NCBI RefSeq assembly: GCF_913566895.1
Contig: NZ_CAJYCN010000011.1
Span: 34,323 to 98,322 of the forward strand
DNA length: 64,000 nucleotides
From: Listeria ilorinensis
GTDB lineage: Bacteria; Bacillota; Bacilli; Lactobacillales; Listeriaceae
Direction: 5' to 3'
The translations under genes were made by a program, and so were the position numbers. The notes under the pieces are model-generated. The model did no database searches, was not told the DNA's origin, and worked only from the letters and a program-made list of their open reading frames with translations. Shown piece by piece: positions 53,661-63,005 of this stretch (within the stretch, counting starts at the first letter, position 1; each line of letters begins with the position of its first letter).

Positions 53661-54396
53661 TGATATAACCACCTAAACCAATTATTATCATAACCGACCA
53701 GAACGTCAGCTTCCAAGCCGTCGAATCCGGAAAATCTTCTGGCAGTATCCCTACCGATGGATGTGCCAGTGTATAAACAGCCAGCTTGACACCCACCCAG
53801 CCGACAATCAAAAATGCAGCTGTTTCAAGTGTTGGATAGCGTTCCAATAATTTGACGACTTGCGTTGCAGCAAATCGAATCACGATAAGTCCTGCTAAAC
53901 CGCCAAGAAACATGACGATAAATTGACCGCCGTTCATGCCACCGATCTCAAAATTGCCTAGATCTGGCAATGTCATAGCGAGAGCTGCAGCCGCAAGCAT
54001 CGAATCAAGTGCAAACGCGATATCTGTCAGTTCAACTTTAGCAACCGTTCCCCAGAAAGAAACGGGTTTGCCATCATCAGCTTCTGCCGCCTCATGGGTG
54101 TCTGTTTTTCCGCGTTTCAAATCCCAAATATGCTTAAAGGCCAGATACAGCAGATATAGCGCGCCAATGGCTTGAATTTCCCACACCTTGACTAAAAATG
54201 AAATCAAAAAGAGTGCGATAAAGCGAAACAGAAATGCGCCGACTAGCCCATAAAATAAAGCTTTGCGCTGCTTGTTATGTGGGAGGCGCTTCACGATAAC
54301 CGCCATGACAACGGCATTATCCGCTGAAAGTACTCCTTCTAGAATGACTAAAACTACGAAGACCCAGGCGTACTCTGCCCATATTGAAATGTCCAA
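53599..54396 (-). CDS. TerC family membrane protein, copy 2
   Basis: A 265-aa TerC family protein with about seven helices. Acidic membrane motifs LVILEGVLSADNAVVMAVIVKRLP near the N-terminus and VELTDIAFALDSMLAAAALA in the middle are the metal-handling signature. Homologues (YceF, YkoY, MeeF) export Mn2+ and help load metal into secreted enzymes. TTG 54396, just after GGAG, aligns with the start of its neighbour; the frame reaches 54408. A terminator separates it from the upstream paralogue. Its 3' end overlaps ktrD by 62 nt. Confidence 0.88.
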   Translation of the reverse strand: MDISIWAEYAWVFVVLVILEGVLSADNAVVMAVIVKRLPHNKQRKALFYGLVGAFLFRFIALFLISFLVKVWEIQAIGALYLLYLAFKHIWDLKRGKTDTHEAAEADDGKPVSFWGTVAKVELTDIAFALDSMLAAAALAMTLPDLGNFEIGGMNGGQFIVMFLGGLAGLIVIRFAATQVVKLLERYPTLETAAFLIVGWVGVKLAVYTLAHPSVGILPEDFPDSTAWKLTFWSVMIIIGLGGYIIARKKEKKQKALSGKSKDQR

Positions 54397-54468
54397 AAAC
54401 TTCTCCACCTTTCTACTCTAATACTTTACCACACAATGCCACTTGCCGCACCTGTTTTAAAAGGAAAA

Positions 54469-54498
54469 AGAGACAGCTCCTGCTAAGAAACTGCCTCT
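54469..54498 (-). terminator. Terminator between the two TerC genes
   Basis: AGAGGCAG and CTGTCTCT (one G-U pair) followed by TTTTT on the minus strand. It suggests the second TerC is only partly read through from the riboswitch transcript. Confidence 0.65.
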
Positions 54499-54517
54499 AA
54501 TTTATCAGGACGAGTGG

Positions 54518-55282
54518 CTAAGCCTGATTCTTTTTATTTTGTCGAACAGAAACCAGCCAGCCCCAGAAAATAATCAGCAACATAACACCCCAGAAAATCA
54601 GCTTCCAAATGGTTGATTCTGGGAAACCATGCGGGATCACGCCTAAGCTTGGGTGGGCCAGCGTATAGATGACCAGCTTCACGCCTACCCAGCCAACAAT
54701 AAGAAATGCTGCCGTCTCAAGCGAAGGATATTTCTTAAGCAACTTCACGAACTGTGTTGCGGCAAATCGGATGATGACAAGGCCAATCAATCCGCCAAGG
54801 AACATCACGATAAATTGCCCTGTATCAATACCACCGATTTGTCCCCAACCAGTTTTTGGAAGTGTAATTGCTAATGCAACAGCTGCTAGCATGGAATCAA
54901 TCGCAAAGGCGATATCTGCAACTTCTACTTTTAGAACAGTCATCCAAAAACCGGATCCTTTCTTTTCTTTCTCCTCACCATCCGCATGATCTTTCCCGCG
55001 CAAATGCTTGATAATATGACTGATGGCAATATAAAGCAGGTAGGCTGCTCCAAGTGCCTGAACTTGCCATACATTAGCAAGAAATGAGATCAGGAACAAA
55101 GCAGTAAAGCGGAAAACAAAGGCTCCTAGCAATCCGTAAAAAAGAGCTCTCTTCTGTTGTTTCTCTGGTAAGTGTTTTACCATTACTGCCATTACGACTG
55201 CATTGTCTGCTGCAAGAATCCCTTCAAGCCCGATCAAAACGAGCAGTACCCATCCATATTCCAAAATCATTGCTGTATCCAA
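54518..55282 (-). CDS. TerC family membrane protein, copy 1, behind a Mn riboswitch
   Basis: A 254-aa TerC protein with seven predicted helices, about half identical by eye to its downstream paralogue. LLVLIGLEGILAADNAVVMAVMVKHLP and VEVADIAFAIDSMLAAVALA carry the conserved Asp/Glu/Asn of the metal path. TTG 55282 after AAGGAGG is the start. A yybP-ykoY Mn2+ riboswitch with its own terminator precedes it, indicating Mn-induced expression and a role in Mn2+ export or metalation of exported proteins. Confidence 0.92.
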   Translation of the reverse strand: MDTAMILEYGWVLLVLIGLEGILAADNAVVMAVMVKHLPEKQQKRALFYGLLGAFVFRFTALFLISFLANVWQVQALGAAYLLYIAISHIIKHLRGKDHADGEEKEKKGSGFWMTVLKVEVADIAFAIDSMLAAVALAITLPKTGWGQIGGIDTGQFIVMFLGGLIGLVIIRFAATQFVKLLKKYPSLETAAFLIVGWVGVKLVIYTLAHPSLGVIPHGFPESTIWKLIFWGVMLLIIFWGWLVSVRQNKKNQA

Positions 55283-55339
55283 TAGACATTCCTCCTTGAA
55301 TTTTTATGTGCTTGTTGAACGGCGTCGGGTCGGCTTTCT

Positions 55340-55391
55340 AAAAATAAAACGAGACCCCTGCCGTGGTAATTCCCCACGAACAAAGGTCTCG
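55340..55391 (-). terminator. Riboswitch expression platform terminator
   Basis: CGAGACC (rc of 55385-55391) pairs with GGTCTCG (rc of 55350-55356) across an inner CGTGG/CCACG stem, then TTTTATTTTT. The 5' arm is the 3' end of the Mn riboswitch aptamer, so aptamer folding and termination compete. Confidence 0.8.
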
Positions 55392-55479
55392 CTGACATTT
55401 AACATGTTGATAAAACCGATGGCAGATAGCCATGTAATGACGACTTTATCCTGTTTAAAAACAGTGCTACTCCCCTTTG
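55382..55479 (-). ncRNA. yybP-ykoY manganese riboswitch
   Basis: The minus strand shows the conserved aptamer in order: AAAGGGGAGTAG, a hairpin around CTGTTTTTAAACAG, the cytosine-rich loop GTCGTCATTACA, a GGC/GCC stem, TCAACATGTTAAATGTCAGC and the closing GCGAGACCTTT, which pairs back to AAAGG. This is the Mn2+-binding yybP-ykoY riboswitch, here controlling a TerC-family gene. Binding of Mn2+ is expected to prevent the following terminator. Confidence 0.93.
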
Positions 55480-55511
55480 ACATAGTCAAAAGCAACTTTT
55501 CAATTTTTTTA

Positions 55512-55541
55512 AATATAGCACGATTTCCTATCACACGTCAA
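55512..55541 (-). promoter_or_regulatory. Promoter of the Mn riboswitch-TerC unit
   Basis: TTGACG (55536-55541), 18-nt spacer ending TGC, TATATT (55512-55517) on the minus strand, about 35 nt before the aptamer. Confidence 0.7.
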
Positions 55542-55561
55542 TCATTTTTTCTTTGAATGAC

Positions 55562-57130
55562 TTAAAGCAATGACGTTAATTCGATATCCGGATTTTTATC
55601 TCGGAACCAATTGATCGCAAATTCATTCTCAAACAAGAACAACGGTTGGTCAAATCGGTCTTTTACCAACATACTTCGAGCACTCGATAGTTTTTCATTG
55701 ACATCTTCTGGACGAATCCAACGGGCAATTTTCTTCCCAATTGGTTCCATGATGATTTCAGAATTATATTCGTTCCGCATCCGATGTTCAAAAACCTCAA
55801 ATTGCAGCTGGCCAACCGCACCAATGATATAATCTTCCATACGCCATGTTTTGAAGAGCTGAATTGCCCCTTCTTGAACAAGCTGCTCTACTCCTTTATG
55901 GAAATGCTTTTGTTTCATTACATTTTTAGCCGAAACACGCATAAATAGTTCCGGCGTAAACTGCGGCAACTTTTCAAAAGCTAGTTTTTTGCTTCCGCTT
56001 GAGATGGTATCCCCGATTTGATAATTCCCTGTATCATATAGCCCAATAATATCGCCTGCAACAGCACGAGTAACTATTTCACGATCATCAGCCATAAATT
56101 GCGTAGAATTACTTAATTTCATTTGTTTACCCGTTCGTGTAAGTGTCACATTGATCCCGCGCTCAAATTCACCTGAACAAATGCGCACAAATGCAATCCG
56201 GTCTCGATGGGCAGGGTTCATGTTCGCTTGGATTTTAAAAATAAAGCCGGTGAAATCTTTCTGATCCGCAGCAATCTCGCCTTCATTCGACTCATGTGAA
56301 GATGGTTGCGGGGCAAATTCTACAAACGTTTTAAGGAATGTTTCCACACCAAAATTCGTCAGCGCACTACCAAAGAAAACGGGGGTCAATTCGCCCGAAG
56401 CAATCCGTTCACGACTAAATTCATTGCCTGCTTCATCCAACAACATGATTTCTTCCAACGCCTGCGTAAAATAGCTTGATTCCTGTAATGGATGAACATC
56501 TTTTAGATCGCCATCTTCTCCAAGTGGAAGGAAAGCTTCTCCTTCACTGGCACGATGCAGTTCGACTACCCGATGATAGCGGTCATACAAACCTTTTAAT
56601 TCTTTTCCCATCCCGATTGGCCAGTTCATTGGATAGGATTCAATGCCAAGAACTTCTTCCAGCTCAGCTAAAAGTTCCAGCGGCATTTTCCCTTCCCGGT
56701 CAAGTTTATTCATAAAAGTAAAAATGGGAATCCCACGCATCCGGCAAACTTTAAAAAGCTTGATTGTCTGCGGTTCAATCCCTTTTGCCGAATCAACCAC
56801 CATGACAGCAGCATCCACTGCCATCAACGTTCGGTACGTATCTTCACTGAAATCCGAGTGTCCTGGTGTATCTAAAATATTGATCCGAAAACCGTCATAA
56901 TCAAATTGCATCACAGAGCTGGTAACAGAGATACCCCGTTGTTTTTCGATCTCCATCCAGTCACTTGTAGCAAATTTACCTGTTTTTTTCCCTTTTACCG
57001 TACCAGCTGAACGAATCGCCCCGCCAAATAATAGCAACTGTTCAGTAATGGTTGTTTTCCCGGCATCCGGGTGAGAAATAATCGCAAAGGTCTTGCGGGA
57101 TGCGACTTCCTTTGTTAATTCCTGACTCAT
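55562..57130 (-). CDS. prfC: Peptide chain release factor 3
   Basis: A 522-aa GTPase that recycles RF1/RF2 after termination. G1 [15 protein letters not shown] (18-32), G2 with RGISVTSS, G3 [14 protein letters not shown] and G4 NKLDREGK are all present, with the RF3-specific PRSGP-free domain and C-terminal [21 protein letters not shown] with AGGAGG upstream. It stands between the Mn riboswitch unit and gpx, all on the minus strand. Confidence 0.95.
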   Translation of the reverse strand: MSQELTKEVASRKTFAIISHPDAGKTTITEQLLLFGGAIRSAGTVKGKKTGKFATSDWMEIEKQRGISVTSSVMQFDYDGFRINILDTPGHSDFSEDTYRTLMAVDAAVMVVDSAKGIEPQTIKLFKVCRMRGIPIFTFMNKLDREGKMPLELLAELEEVLGIESYPMNWPIGMGKELKGLYDRYHRVVELHRASEGEAFLPLGEDGDLKDVHPLQESSYFTQALEEIMLLDEAGNEFSRERIASGELTPVFFGSALTNFGVETFLKTFVEFAPQPSSHESNEGEIAADQKDFTGFIFKIQANMNPAHRDRIAFVRICSGEFERGINVTLTRTGKQMKLSNSTQFMADDREIVTRAVAGDIIGLYDTGNYQIGDTISSGSKKLAFEKLPQFTPELFMRVSAKNVMKQKHFHKGVEQLVQEGAIQLFKTWRMEDYIIGAVGQLQFEVFEHRMRNEYNSEIIMEPIGKKIARWIRPEDVNEKLSSARSMLVKDRFDQPLFLFENEFAINWFRDKNPDIELTSLL

Positions 57131-57215
57131 CTTTTTTCCTCCTAGACTTGTTCACATTTCATAAGTATACCATAAAGGCGGTTGAGGTTGAAATGTCGTT
57201 TTCTTTTTTTTAGCA

Positions 57216-57254
57216 CAAAAAAGCATCTCTGCAAAAGTTGGTGCAGAAATGCTT
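57216..57254 (-). terminator. Terminator of the gpx gene
   Basis: AAGCATTTCTGCA and TGCAGAGATGCTT pair with two internal mismatches, followed by six T on the minus strand. Confidence 0.8.
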
Positions 57255-57264
57255 TCTTAACAAT

Positions 57265-57732
57265 TCAAAAGAGTGCTTGCCGAATGTCATCTTCGATCTC
57301 TTCTGGTTTCGTACGTGAGGAAAAACGTTCAATGATTTCACCACTAGGCCCAATCAAGAACTTAGCAAAATTCCATTCGATTTTCTTTCCACCGGTTTCC
57401 TTGACTAAATACTGATACAGCGGGTCAGCATCTTTGCCCTTTACCTTGATTTTTTGAAACATTGGAAATGTCACGCCATAATTCAGCTGACAAAATTCCA
57501 TGATTTCTTCGTTACTTCCCGGATCTTGCCGCAAAAACTGGTTACAAGGAAAGCCTAGAATTTCAAACCCCTTTTCCTGATATTTTTGATAAAGCTGTTC
57601 CAATCCTTCAAGTTGTGGCGTTAAACCACATTTGCTGGCTGTATTCACTAGGAGCAATGTCTTTCCTGCATAATCTTTGAGTGATTTTTCCCGTCCATTC
57701 ATAGCCGTCATCGTAAAGTCATGCACATTCAT
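57265..57732 (-). CDS. Glutathione peroxidase family thiol peroxidase
   Basis: A 155-aa GPX-like enzyme with Cys at the catalytic position ([18 protein letters not shown], Cys35), [19 protein letters not shown] with resolving Cys, and [14 protein letters not shown]. Bacterial members usually use thioredoxin rather than glutathione to reduce peroxides. ATG with AAGGAGG upstream. It is 12 nt upstream of nothing on its own strand except the terminator; the M42 peptidase lies before it with a 12-nt gap, so the pair is probably an operon. Confidence 0.93.
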   Translation of the reverse strand: MNVHDFTMTAMNGREKSLKDYAGKTLLLVNTASKCGLTPQLEGLEQLYQKYQEKGFEILGFPCNQFLRQDPGSNEEIMEFCQLNYGVTFPMFQKIKVKGKDADPLYQYLVKETGGKKIEWNFAKFLIGPSGEIIERFSSRTKPEEIEDDIRQALF

Positions 57733-57744
57733 TAAAATTCCTCC

Positions 57745-58797
57745 TTATTTCACCATTTCAGAAAGCAAATAGGCACGTACCAATTTTTCTGTATGATAAA
57801 GTGATTCGGCATGTGTACGTTCATAGGCATGACTGGCATCAATACCAGGTCCGATTAACCCGTGAACCAGATCATGACCAGCCTGGATTGCCGCGCTGGC
57901 ATCAGATGCATAAAATGGATAGATGTCCACTTTGTAGTCAATGGATTCTTTTTTAGCCAACCCGATCAGATGTTTTCTTAAACCATAATGATAGGGACCA
58001 CTGCCATCTTTAGCGCAAATTGAAACAGTATATTCATCTGACTGCTGCCCATCCCCAAGCGCGCCCATATCAACCGCCAAATATTCAACTGTTTCTGACG
58101 GAATATTAGAATTACCGCCATAGCCAATTTCCTCATTATTGGAAATCAGAAAATGTGTGGTATATGGCAGCTCGATCTTTTCATCGTGAATCTTTTCGAT
58201 CGTCTGTAATAAAATCGCTACACTAGCCTTATCATCTAAATGGCGCGACTTGATGAAGGCATCATCAATGATTTCTGTCCGCGGATCAAAAGAAACAAAA
58301 TCTCCGACTTCAATACCAAGCTTCCGCACTTCTTCTGCTGAGCGGACTTTTGCATCAATGCGCACTTCAATATTGGCTGTATTTCGTTCTGCTGTTCCTG
58401 CGTTTTGATAAACATGGACACTGGTTTGATGCATCAGAATTGTACCAGAAAATTTTTGACCCTCAGCTGTTTCAATCAGACAATATTCGCCTTCGATTGC
58501 ATTGAATCTGAAGCCGCCAATCAGAGAAAGTCTTAAGCGCCCATCTGTTTTAATTTCTTTGACCATCGCACCCAGCGTATCCACATGGGCAGTCAGCATC
58601 CGATGCGCTTGTTTATTTTTTCCTTCGAGCGTAATAAGCAACCCGCCTTTATGATTTTTCCGCGTAGGAATACCCTTTTTCTCTAGCTGATCTTGGATTG
58701 TTTGAATGATCTGTTCAGTATGGCCGCTTGGACTTGGAATTTCAGTCAACTCTTTGATTCTTTGCATCGTCATATGTGTATTTGGTTCAAATGTCAC
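57745..58797 (-). CDS. M42 family metallopeptidase (glutamyl aminopeptidase/YsdC-like)
   Basis: A 350-aa di-zinc aminopeptidase. LTAHVDTLGAMVKEI (zinc His), SRHLDDKASVAILLQ, SNNEEIGYGGNSNIP (general base Glu and zinc Glu), VDMGALGDGQQSDEYTV and PFYASDASAAIQAG are the M42 signature. GTG 58797 with GGAGGAATA upstream replaces the long frame to 59019, which overlaps the divergent MFS gene. Cytosolic; specificity not evident. Co-transcribed with gpx. Confidence 0.88.
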   Translation of the reverse strand: MTFEPNTHMTMQRIKELTEIPSPSGHTEQIIQTIQDQLEKKGIPTRKNHKGGLLITLEGKNKQAHRMLTAHVDTLGAMVKEIKTDGRLRLSLIGGFRFNAIEGEYCLIETAEGQKFSGTILMHQTSVHVYQNAGTAERNTANIEVRIDAKVRSAEEVRKLGIEVGDFVSFDPRTEIIDDAFIKSRHLDDKASVAILLQTIEKIHDEKIELPYTTHFLISNNEEIGYGGNSNIPSETVEYLAVDMGALGDGQQSDEYTVSICAKDGSGPYHYGLRKHLIGLAKKESIDYKVDIYPFYASDASAAIQAGHDLVHGLIGPGIDASHAYERTHAESLYHTEKLVRAYLLSEMVK

Positions 58798-58927
58798 ACG
58801 TATTCCTCCTTTTTCTTCTTCTCTATTATAACGAAAGAATAATGGTTTTGTGAACAAAAGCGCTTCATTACATTCCCAAAGCGCCCTGCATATGCTATAA
58901 TTCGGTTGGAATAAAGGAGGGGCTTTT

Positions 58928-60403
58928 TTGGAACAAACAAAAAGACAAGCTGTCACAGTCGCTGTATTTGTGGCTACTTTTATGGCAGCAATTGAGGGAA
59001 CGATCGTTAGTACAGCCATGCCTACGATTGTCAGTCAATTAAACGGGATCGAACTGATGAACTGGATTTTCTCGGTGTATCTTCTTACTTCGTCGGTCAC
59101 TGTCCCCATCTATGGTAAACTTTCTGATCTTTATGGTCGCAAAATAATTTTTATTATCGCTACAATCATTTTTATCGTAGGTTCATCGCTCTGTGGTTTC
59201 GCAGAAAATATGTGGCAACTGATTCTTTTTCGGGCGATTCAAGGGATTGGCGCTGGTGGGATACTGCCTTCCACAATGACTATCATTGCTGATATTTATC
59301 CCTTTGAAAAACGGGCACGTGTCCTCGGGCTTATGGGATCTGCTTGGGGGATCGCAGGTGTTTTCGGTCCGCTTTTAGGTGGTTTCCTCGTTGATCAGCT
59401 GAGCTGGCATTGGATTTTCTTTATCAATGTGCCTGTTGGTATTATCGCCATCATTTTGATCGGGATTTATTTGAAAGAAAACTTGGACCATGTCCGCCAA
59501 CCAATCGACTATCTAGGAACAGCCGTTTTTACAATCGCTCTACTTGTATTGTTGTTTGCTTTGCAGCGAGCTGGTGAAACACTCAATTGGACAGAACCAC
59601 TTGTCTTGATCCTACTCGGGCTGGCTCTGATCCTTTTCATTTCTTTTTACTTCGTGGAAAAACGGGCACTCGATCCAATCATGCCCTTCATTCTTTTTAA
59701 AAATCCGACGGTTTTGATTGGCAACTTGATTGGTTTTTTATTCAGCGCCTTTTTAATTGGCATCAATGTATACATTCCGATGTGGGCCCAAGGAATGCTT
59801 GGTCACGGAGCCACGATCGCCGGTCTGATGATTGCACCGCTTTCGGTGACCTGGATCATTGGTTCTTTTGCCTCAGGACGGATGCTGGAAAAAGTCGGTA
59901 ATTTGCGCACGGTGGGCGTTGGCAGTCTGATTATTACGTTGAGTGGTTTCTTTTTAGCGCTTTTCCCTGCCACAACAGCAGATATCTATTTTTATCTTGT
60001 GAGTGCGTTAATGGGGCTTGGTTGCGGGATCATTTTTACAACGACAATGGTGACCGTTCAAGATGCCGTTCCGAAAAATCAAACGGGCATTGCGACAGCA
60101 TCTAATACACTTTTCCGCACAGTTGGTCAAACGATCGGTGTCGCTATTTTTGGAACGATTTTCAATTCCGTCCTTGCGTCAGCCTTTCAAACACACCAAG
60201 CTGACGGTATCAATCAAGCCAATCTCAATTTACTGATCAGTCCCGAAACAGCTGACAGCCTTGATACAAGCTTGATCGATCCACTACGTAATATTCTTTA
60301 TCAAGGTCTTCATACCGTATTCTGGGTGATGTTCGCCCTTTGTATTGTCAGTTATTTGATTCATTTCTTTTTACCAAAACATAAAAAGGTCCTTACAAAA
60401 TAA
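58928..60403 (+). CDS. MFS multidrug exporter, DHA2 (14-helix) family
   Basis: A 491-aa major facilitator with about 14 helices. Motif A GKLSDLYGRKIIFI, the antiporter motif C region GSAWGIAGVFGPLLGG and MAAIEGTIVSTAMPTIV (motif D1) mark the EmrB/QacA group of drug-H+ antiporters. TTG 58928 after AAAGGAGG with 8-nt spacing. Divergent from the M42 gene across 130 bp. Substrate unknown; the gene ends at a strong bidirectional terminator. Confidence 0.9.
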   Translation: MEQTKRQAVTVAVFVATFMAAIEGTIVSTAMPTIVSQLNGIELMNWIFSVYLLTSSVTVPIYGKLSDLYGRKIIFIIATIIFIVGSSLCGFAENMWQLILFRAIQGIGAGGILPSTMTIIADIYPFEKRARVLGLMGSAWGIAGVFGPLLGGFLVDQLSWHWIFFINVPVGIIAIILIGIYLKENLDHVRQPIDYLGTAVFTIALLVLLFALQRAGETLNWTEPLVLILLGLALILFISFYFVEKRALDPIMPFILFKNPTVLIGNLIGFLFSAFLIGINVYIPMWAQGMLGHGATIAGLMIAPLSVTWIIGSFASGRMLEKVGNLRTVGVGSLIITLSGFFLALFPATTADIYFYLVSALMGLGCGIIFTTTMVTVQDAVPKNQTGIATASNTLFRTVGQTIGVAIFGTIFNSVLASAFQTHQADGINQANLNLLISPETADSLDTSLIDPLRNILYQGLHTVFWVMFALCIVSYLIHFFLPKHKKVLTK

Positions 60404-60410
60404 GCGTAGA

Positions 60411-60444
60411 AAAAGACAGCCGCGAAAACTAGCGGCTGTCTTTT
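60411..60444. terminator. Bidirectional terminator between the MFS gene and ilvE
   Basis: AAAAGACAGCCGC (60411-60423) and GCGGCTGTCTTTT (60432-60444), 13-bp perfect stem between convergent genes. Confidence 0.93.
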
Positions 60445-60453
60445 CTTCTATTA

Positions 60454-61482
60454 TTATGAACGAATCGCTACTTTAACAATCCAATCTTCTGGCGGCTCAA
60501 TGTCACCAAATTGAATCCCACATAGCTCATCATAAAGCTTACGTGTTATCGGACCGACTTCCGTTTCTGAGTAAAAAACATGGAAATCTTCTTTTGTTTG
60601 GATACCACCAATGGGCGTGATCACTGCGGCTGTTCCACAGGCACCTGCCTCTTTAAAGTCATCCAATTGATCAATATACACGTCGCCCTCTTCCACTTCA
60701 AGCCCAAGACGGTGTTCAGCAAGGTAAAGAAGTGAATACTTCGTAATACTTGGTAAGATGGATGGTGAAAAAGGTGTCACAAAGCGATCATCTTTTGTAA
60801 TCCCGAAGAAATTCGCAGCGCCAACCTCTTCGATTTTTTTATGTGTTGCTGGATCCAAGTAAATACAATCGGCAAACTGACGCTCTTGAGCACTTTTTCC
60901 TGGCATTAAGCTGGCAGCATAGTTTCCTCCAACTTTGGCTGCTCCTGTTCCATTCGGTGCTGCACGGTCATAATCTGATACAACAAAATTAGCTGGCGCC
61001 AGCCCCCCCTTAAAGTAAGCCCCCACTGGCGAACAGAAAATCGTAAAAATATATTCGGGTGCTTTATGAACACCTAAATTATCCCCAACACCAATCACGA
61101 GCGGTCGTAAGTAGAGTGTAGCTCCTGTCCCATAAGGTGGTACAAATTTTTCATTGGCCTGCACGACTTGTTTACAGGCTTCGATAAATTTTTCAGTTGG
61201 TACTTCCGGCATCAAAAGACGCGAGCAACTACGCTGCATTCGCTGGGCATTTTGATCAGGGCGGAAAAGATTAATGGAGCCATCTTTTGTCCGATATGCC
61301 TTCAGTCCTTCAAAACATTGCTGACCATAATGAAGTGCAGTAGAACCTTCACTGATATGCAAGACGTTATCTTCTGTCAGGCTACCCTCATCCCATGCAC
61401 CATCTTTCCAATAAGAAATGTAGCGTTTGTCCGTTTTGATATAATCAAAACCTAACTTCTCCCATTCAATCGCTTTACTCAC
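60454..61482 (-). CDS. ilvE: Branched-chain amino acid aminotransferase
   Basis: A 342-aa PLP fold-type IV aminotransferase that makes Leu, Ile and Val from 2-oxo acids. [29 protein letters not shown], the cofactor-Lys region [12 protein letters not shown] and [19 protein letters not shown] are typical of IlvE. GTG 61482 with AGTAGGG upstream gives family length; the frame continues to 61602 without a ribosome binding site. A promoter lies at about 61536-61563. In Listeria this enzyme also feeds branched-chain fatty acid synthesis. Confidence 0.93.
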   Translation of the reverse strand: MSKAIEWEKLGFDYIKTDKRYISYWKDGAWDEGSLTEDNVLHISEGSTALHYGQQCFEGLKAYRTKDGSINLFRPDQNAQRMQRSCSRLLMPEVPTEKFIEACKQVVQANEKFVPPYGTGATLYLRPLVIGVGDNLGVHKAPEYIFTIFCSPVGAYFKGGLAPANFVVSDYDRAAPNGTGAAKVGGNYAASLMPGKSAQERQFADCIYLDPATHKKIEEVGAANFFGITKDDRFVTPFSPSILPSITKYSLLYLAEHRLGLEVEEGDVYIDQLDDFKEAGACGTAAVITPIGGIQTKEDFHVFYSETEVGPITRKLYDELCGIQFGDIEPPEDWIVKVAIRS

Positions 61483-61535
61483 ATAAATCCCTACTTTCTT
61501 CAATCTCTGTTTTGCAAGATTTTCTTGTTCTTTCA

Positions 61536-61563
61536 AGTATAGCATAATCTTCCAAACCGTAAA
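61536..61563 (-). promoter_or_regulatory. Putative ilvE promoter
   Basis: TTTACG (61558-61563), 16-nt spacer ending TGC, TATACT (61536-61541) on the minus strand: an extended -10. Confidence 0.5.
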
Positions 61564-61721
61564 GCAAGAATTTTGATCCGCTTGTAAAAAAAGTGAATTC
61601 ACATTATTTTCACTCTTTTATAAAAATATAAGCAAAATATACTTCCTTTTTGGATGATTCGTGTTAAAATAAAATCATTATTCCACGCATGACCCAAATT
61701 TTAGGGAGAGGAGCGAGTCAC

Positions 61722-62471
61722 ATGGCAGAAGGAAAACTACTGGAAGAAAAAGTAATGAGTAAACAATTAAATGAGGAAGTTGATGTGCTTATTTATCTAC
61801 CTAAGGACTATTCCCCTCTTTACAAGTATCCAATTGTCATTGTGCAAGATGGGAAAGATTATATTCGGTTTGGTAAGGTCACACGGTATGCAGATGAACT
61901 TCAGCAAAATGGTCTGATGGAAAAAGCGATTTTCGCTCTTCTTCCTTATCAAACAGTAGCCGATCGGCGTAGAAAATATCATCCAGAAGGCGATCAAAAT
62001 GAAGCCTATATCCGTTTTTTAGCACATGAATTCGTTCCTTATTTGGAAAATCGCTTCTCGTCCTTTCAAATGGCAGGTACACGTTTTTTGATGGGGGACT
62101 CGCTGGGAGCTAGTCTCTCACTGAAAGCCGCACTGAAATATCCTTTTACATTCGGCAATGTAATCCTTCACTCCCCGCTCATCACAGAAGACTTACTTGA
62201 GATGACTGAAAAAGCTGACCCAAGCAAGTTCAAGCTTTTCCATGTTATTGGCAGCGGAGAGACATCTGTTGAAACTACCGACGGCAAACAAGCAAACTTT
62301 CTGGCGCCCAATTTAGCCTTTCACAAGATTACAGTTCAAAAGGGATTTGAACAGCAATTTTATCAATTTGATGGGGATCATCGCTGGAAATTCTGGCAAC
62401 CTTATGTAAAAGAAGCGCTAACTTATATGTTACCAGCAAATAGCTTTGATTTGGAAAGTATGAGTGTTTAA
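61722..62471 (+). CDS. Esterase-like alpha/beta hydrolase (enterochelin esterase/YbbA type)
   Basis: A 249-aa alpha/beta hydrolase resembling enterochelin-esterase-related proteins. The nucleophile elbow GDSLGASLSL (Ser near 126), a QDGKDYIRFG block near the N-terminus, and the catalytic-His region FDGDHRWKFWQPYV are present; an acid lies in between. No signal peptide. ATG 61722 follows GAGAGGAG with 8-nt spacing. A TGTTAAAAT extended -10 precedes it. Substrate unknown; the next gene follows after 17 nt. Confidence 0.8.
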   Translation: MAEGKLLEEKVMSKQLNEEVDVLIYLPKDYSPLYKYPIVIVQDGKDYIRFGKVTRYADELQQNGLMEKAIFALLPYQTVADRRRKYHPEGDQNEAYIRFLAHEFVPYLENRFSSFQMAGTRFLMGDSLGASLSLKAALKYPFTFGNVILHSPLITEDLLEMTEKADPSKFKLFHVIGSGETSVETTDGKQANFLAPNLAFHKITVQKGFEQQFYQFDGDHRWKFWQPYVKEALTYMLPANSFDLESMSV

Positions 62472-62488
62472 AGAAGGGAGAATTTATT

Positions 62489-62932
62489 TTGACAGTCAAA
62501 AAAGTCACCACTGAACAAGAAAGACAAGATGCACTCCGTATCCGCCAAGAAGTTTTTGTTTATGAACAAAACGTCGCGCCTGAACTTGAATGGGATAAAT
62601 TCGACGATTCTCCATCCACGCTGATGTTCGTTGATTATGCAGCGGATGGAACAGCACTTGCTGCCGGCCGATTTCGCATCACACAGGGTTATGGAAAAGT
62701 TGAACGGATTTGCACAAGAAAAAATGCCCGAAAACAAGGTGCAGCAAAACGTGTAATGGAAGCTATCGAGCGTGAAGCACGGATGAGGGGATTACGTCAA
62801 TTAAAGCTTGGTGCCCAGATCACAGCCATTCCTTTTTACGAAAAATTAGGGTATCAAGTGATATCTGCTTCTTTTATGGACGCAGGTATCCCACACAAAA
62901 TGATGGCCAAAAATTTAGTTTATGAATCCTAA
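62489..62932 (+). CDS. GNAT family N-acetyltransferase
   Basis: A 147-aa acetyltransferase of the YjcF/ElaA-like group. The GNAT acetyl-CoA core is ERICTRKNARKQGAAKRVMEAIE (motif A, R/Q-x-x-G-x-G/A variant), then LKLGAQITAIPFYEKLGYQV (motif B). The opening block RQEVFVYEQNVAPELEWDKFDD is characteristic of this subgroup. TTG start after AAGGGAG with 8-nt spacing. Co-transcribed with the esterase gene and ends at a terminator. Confidence 0.88.
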   Translation: MTVKKVTTEQERQDALRIRQEVFVYEQNVAPELEWDKFDDSPSTLMFVDYAADGTALAAGRFRITQGYGKVERICTRKNARKQGAAKRVMEAIEREARMRGLRQLKLGAQITAIPFYEKLGYQVISASFMDAGIPHKMMAKNLVYES

Positions 62933-62953
62933 ACACCTGCTCATGCAGGTGTT
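62932..62953 (+). terminator. Terminator after the GNAT gene
   Basis: AACACCTGC, TCAT loop, GCAGGTGTT, then T5; 9-bp perfect stem. Confidence 0.93.
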
Positions 62954-63005
62954 TTTTTGTCAATTGTGTATTATTTCCGTTGCCACTTTCTTCTATTATA
63001 ATATT

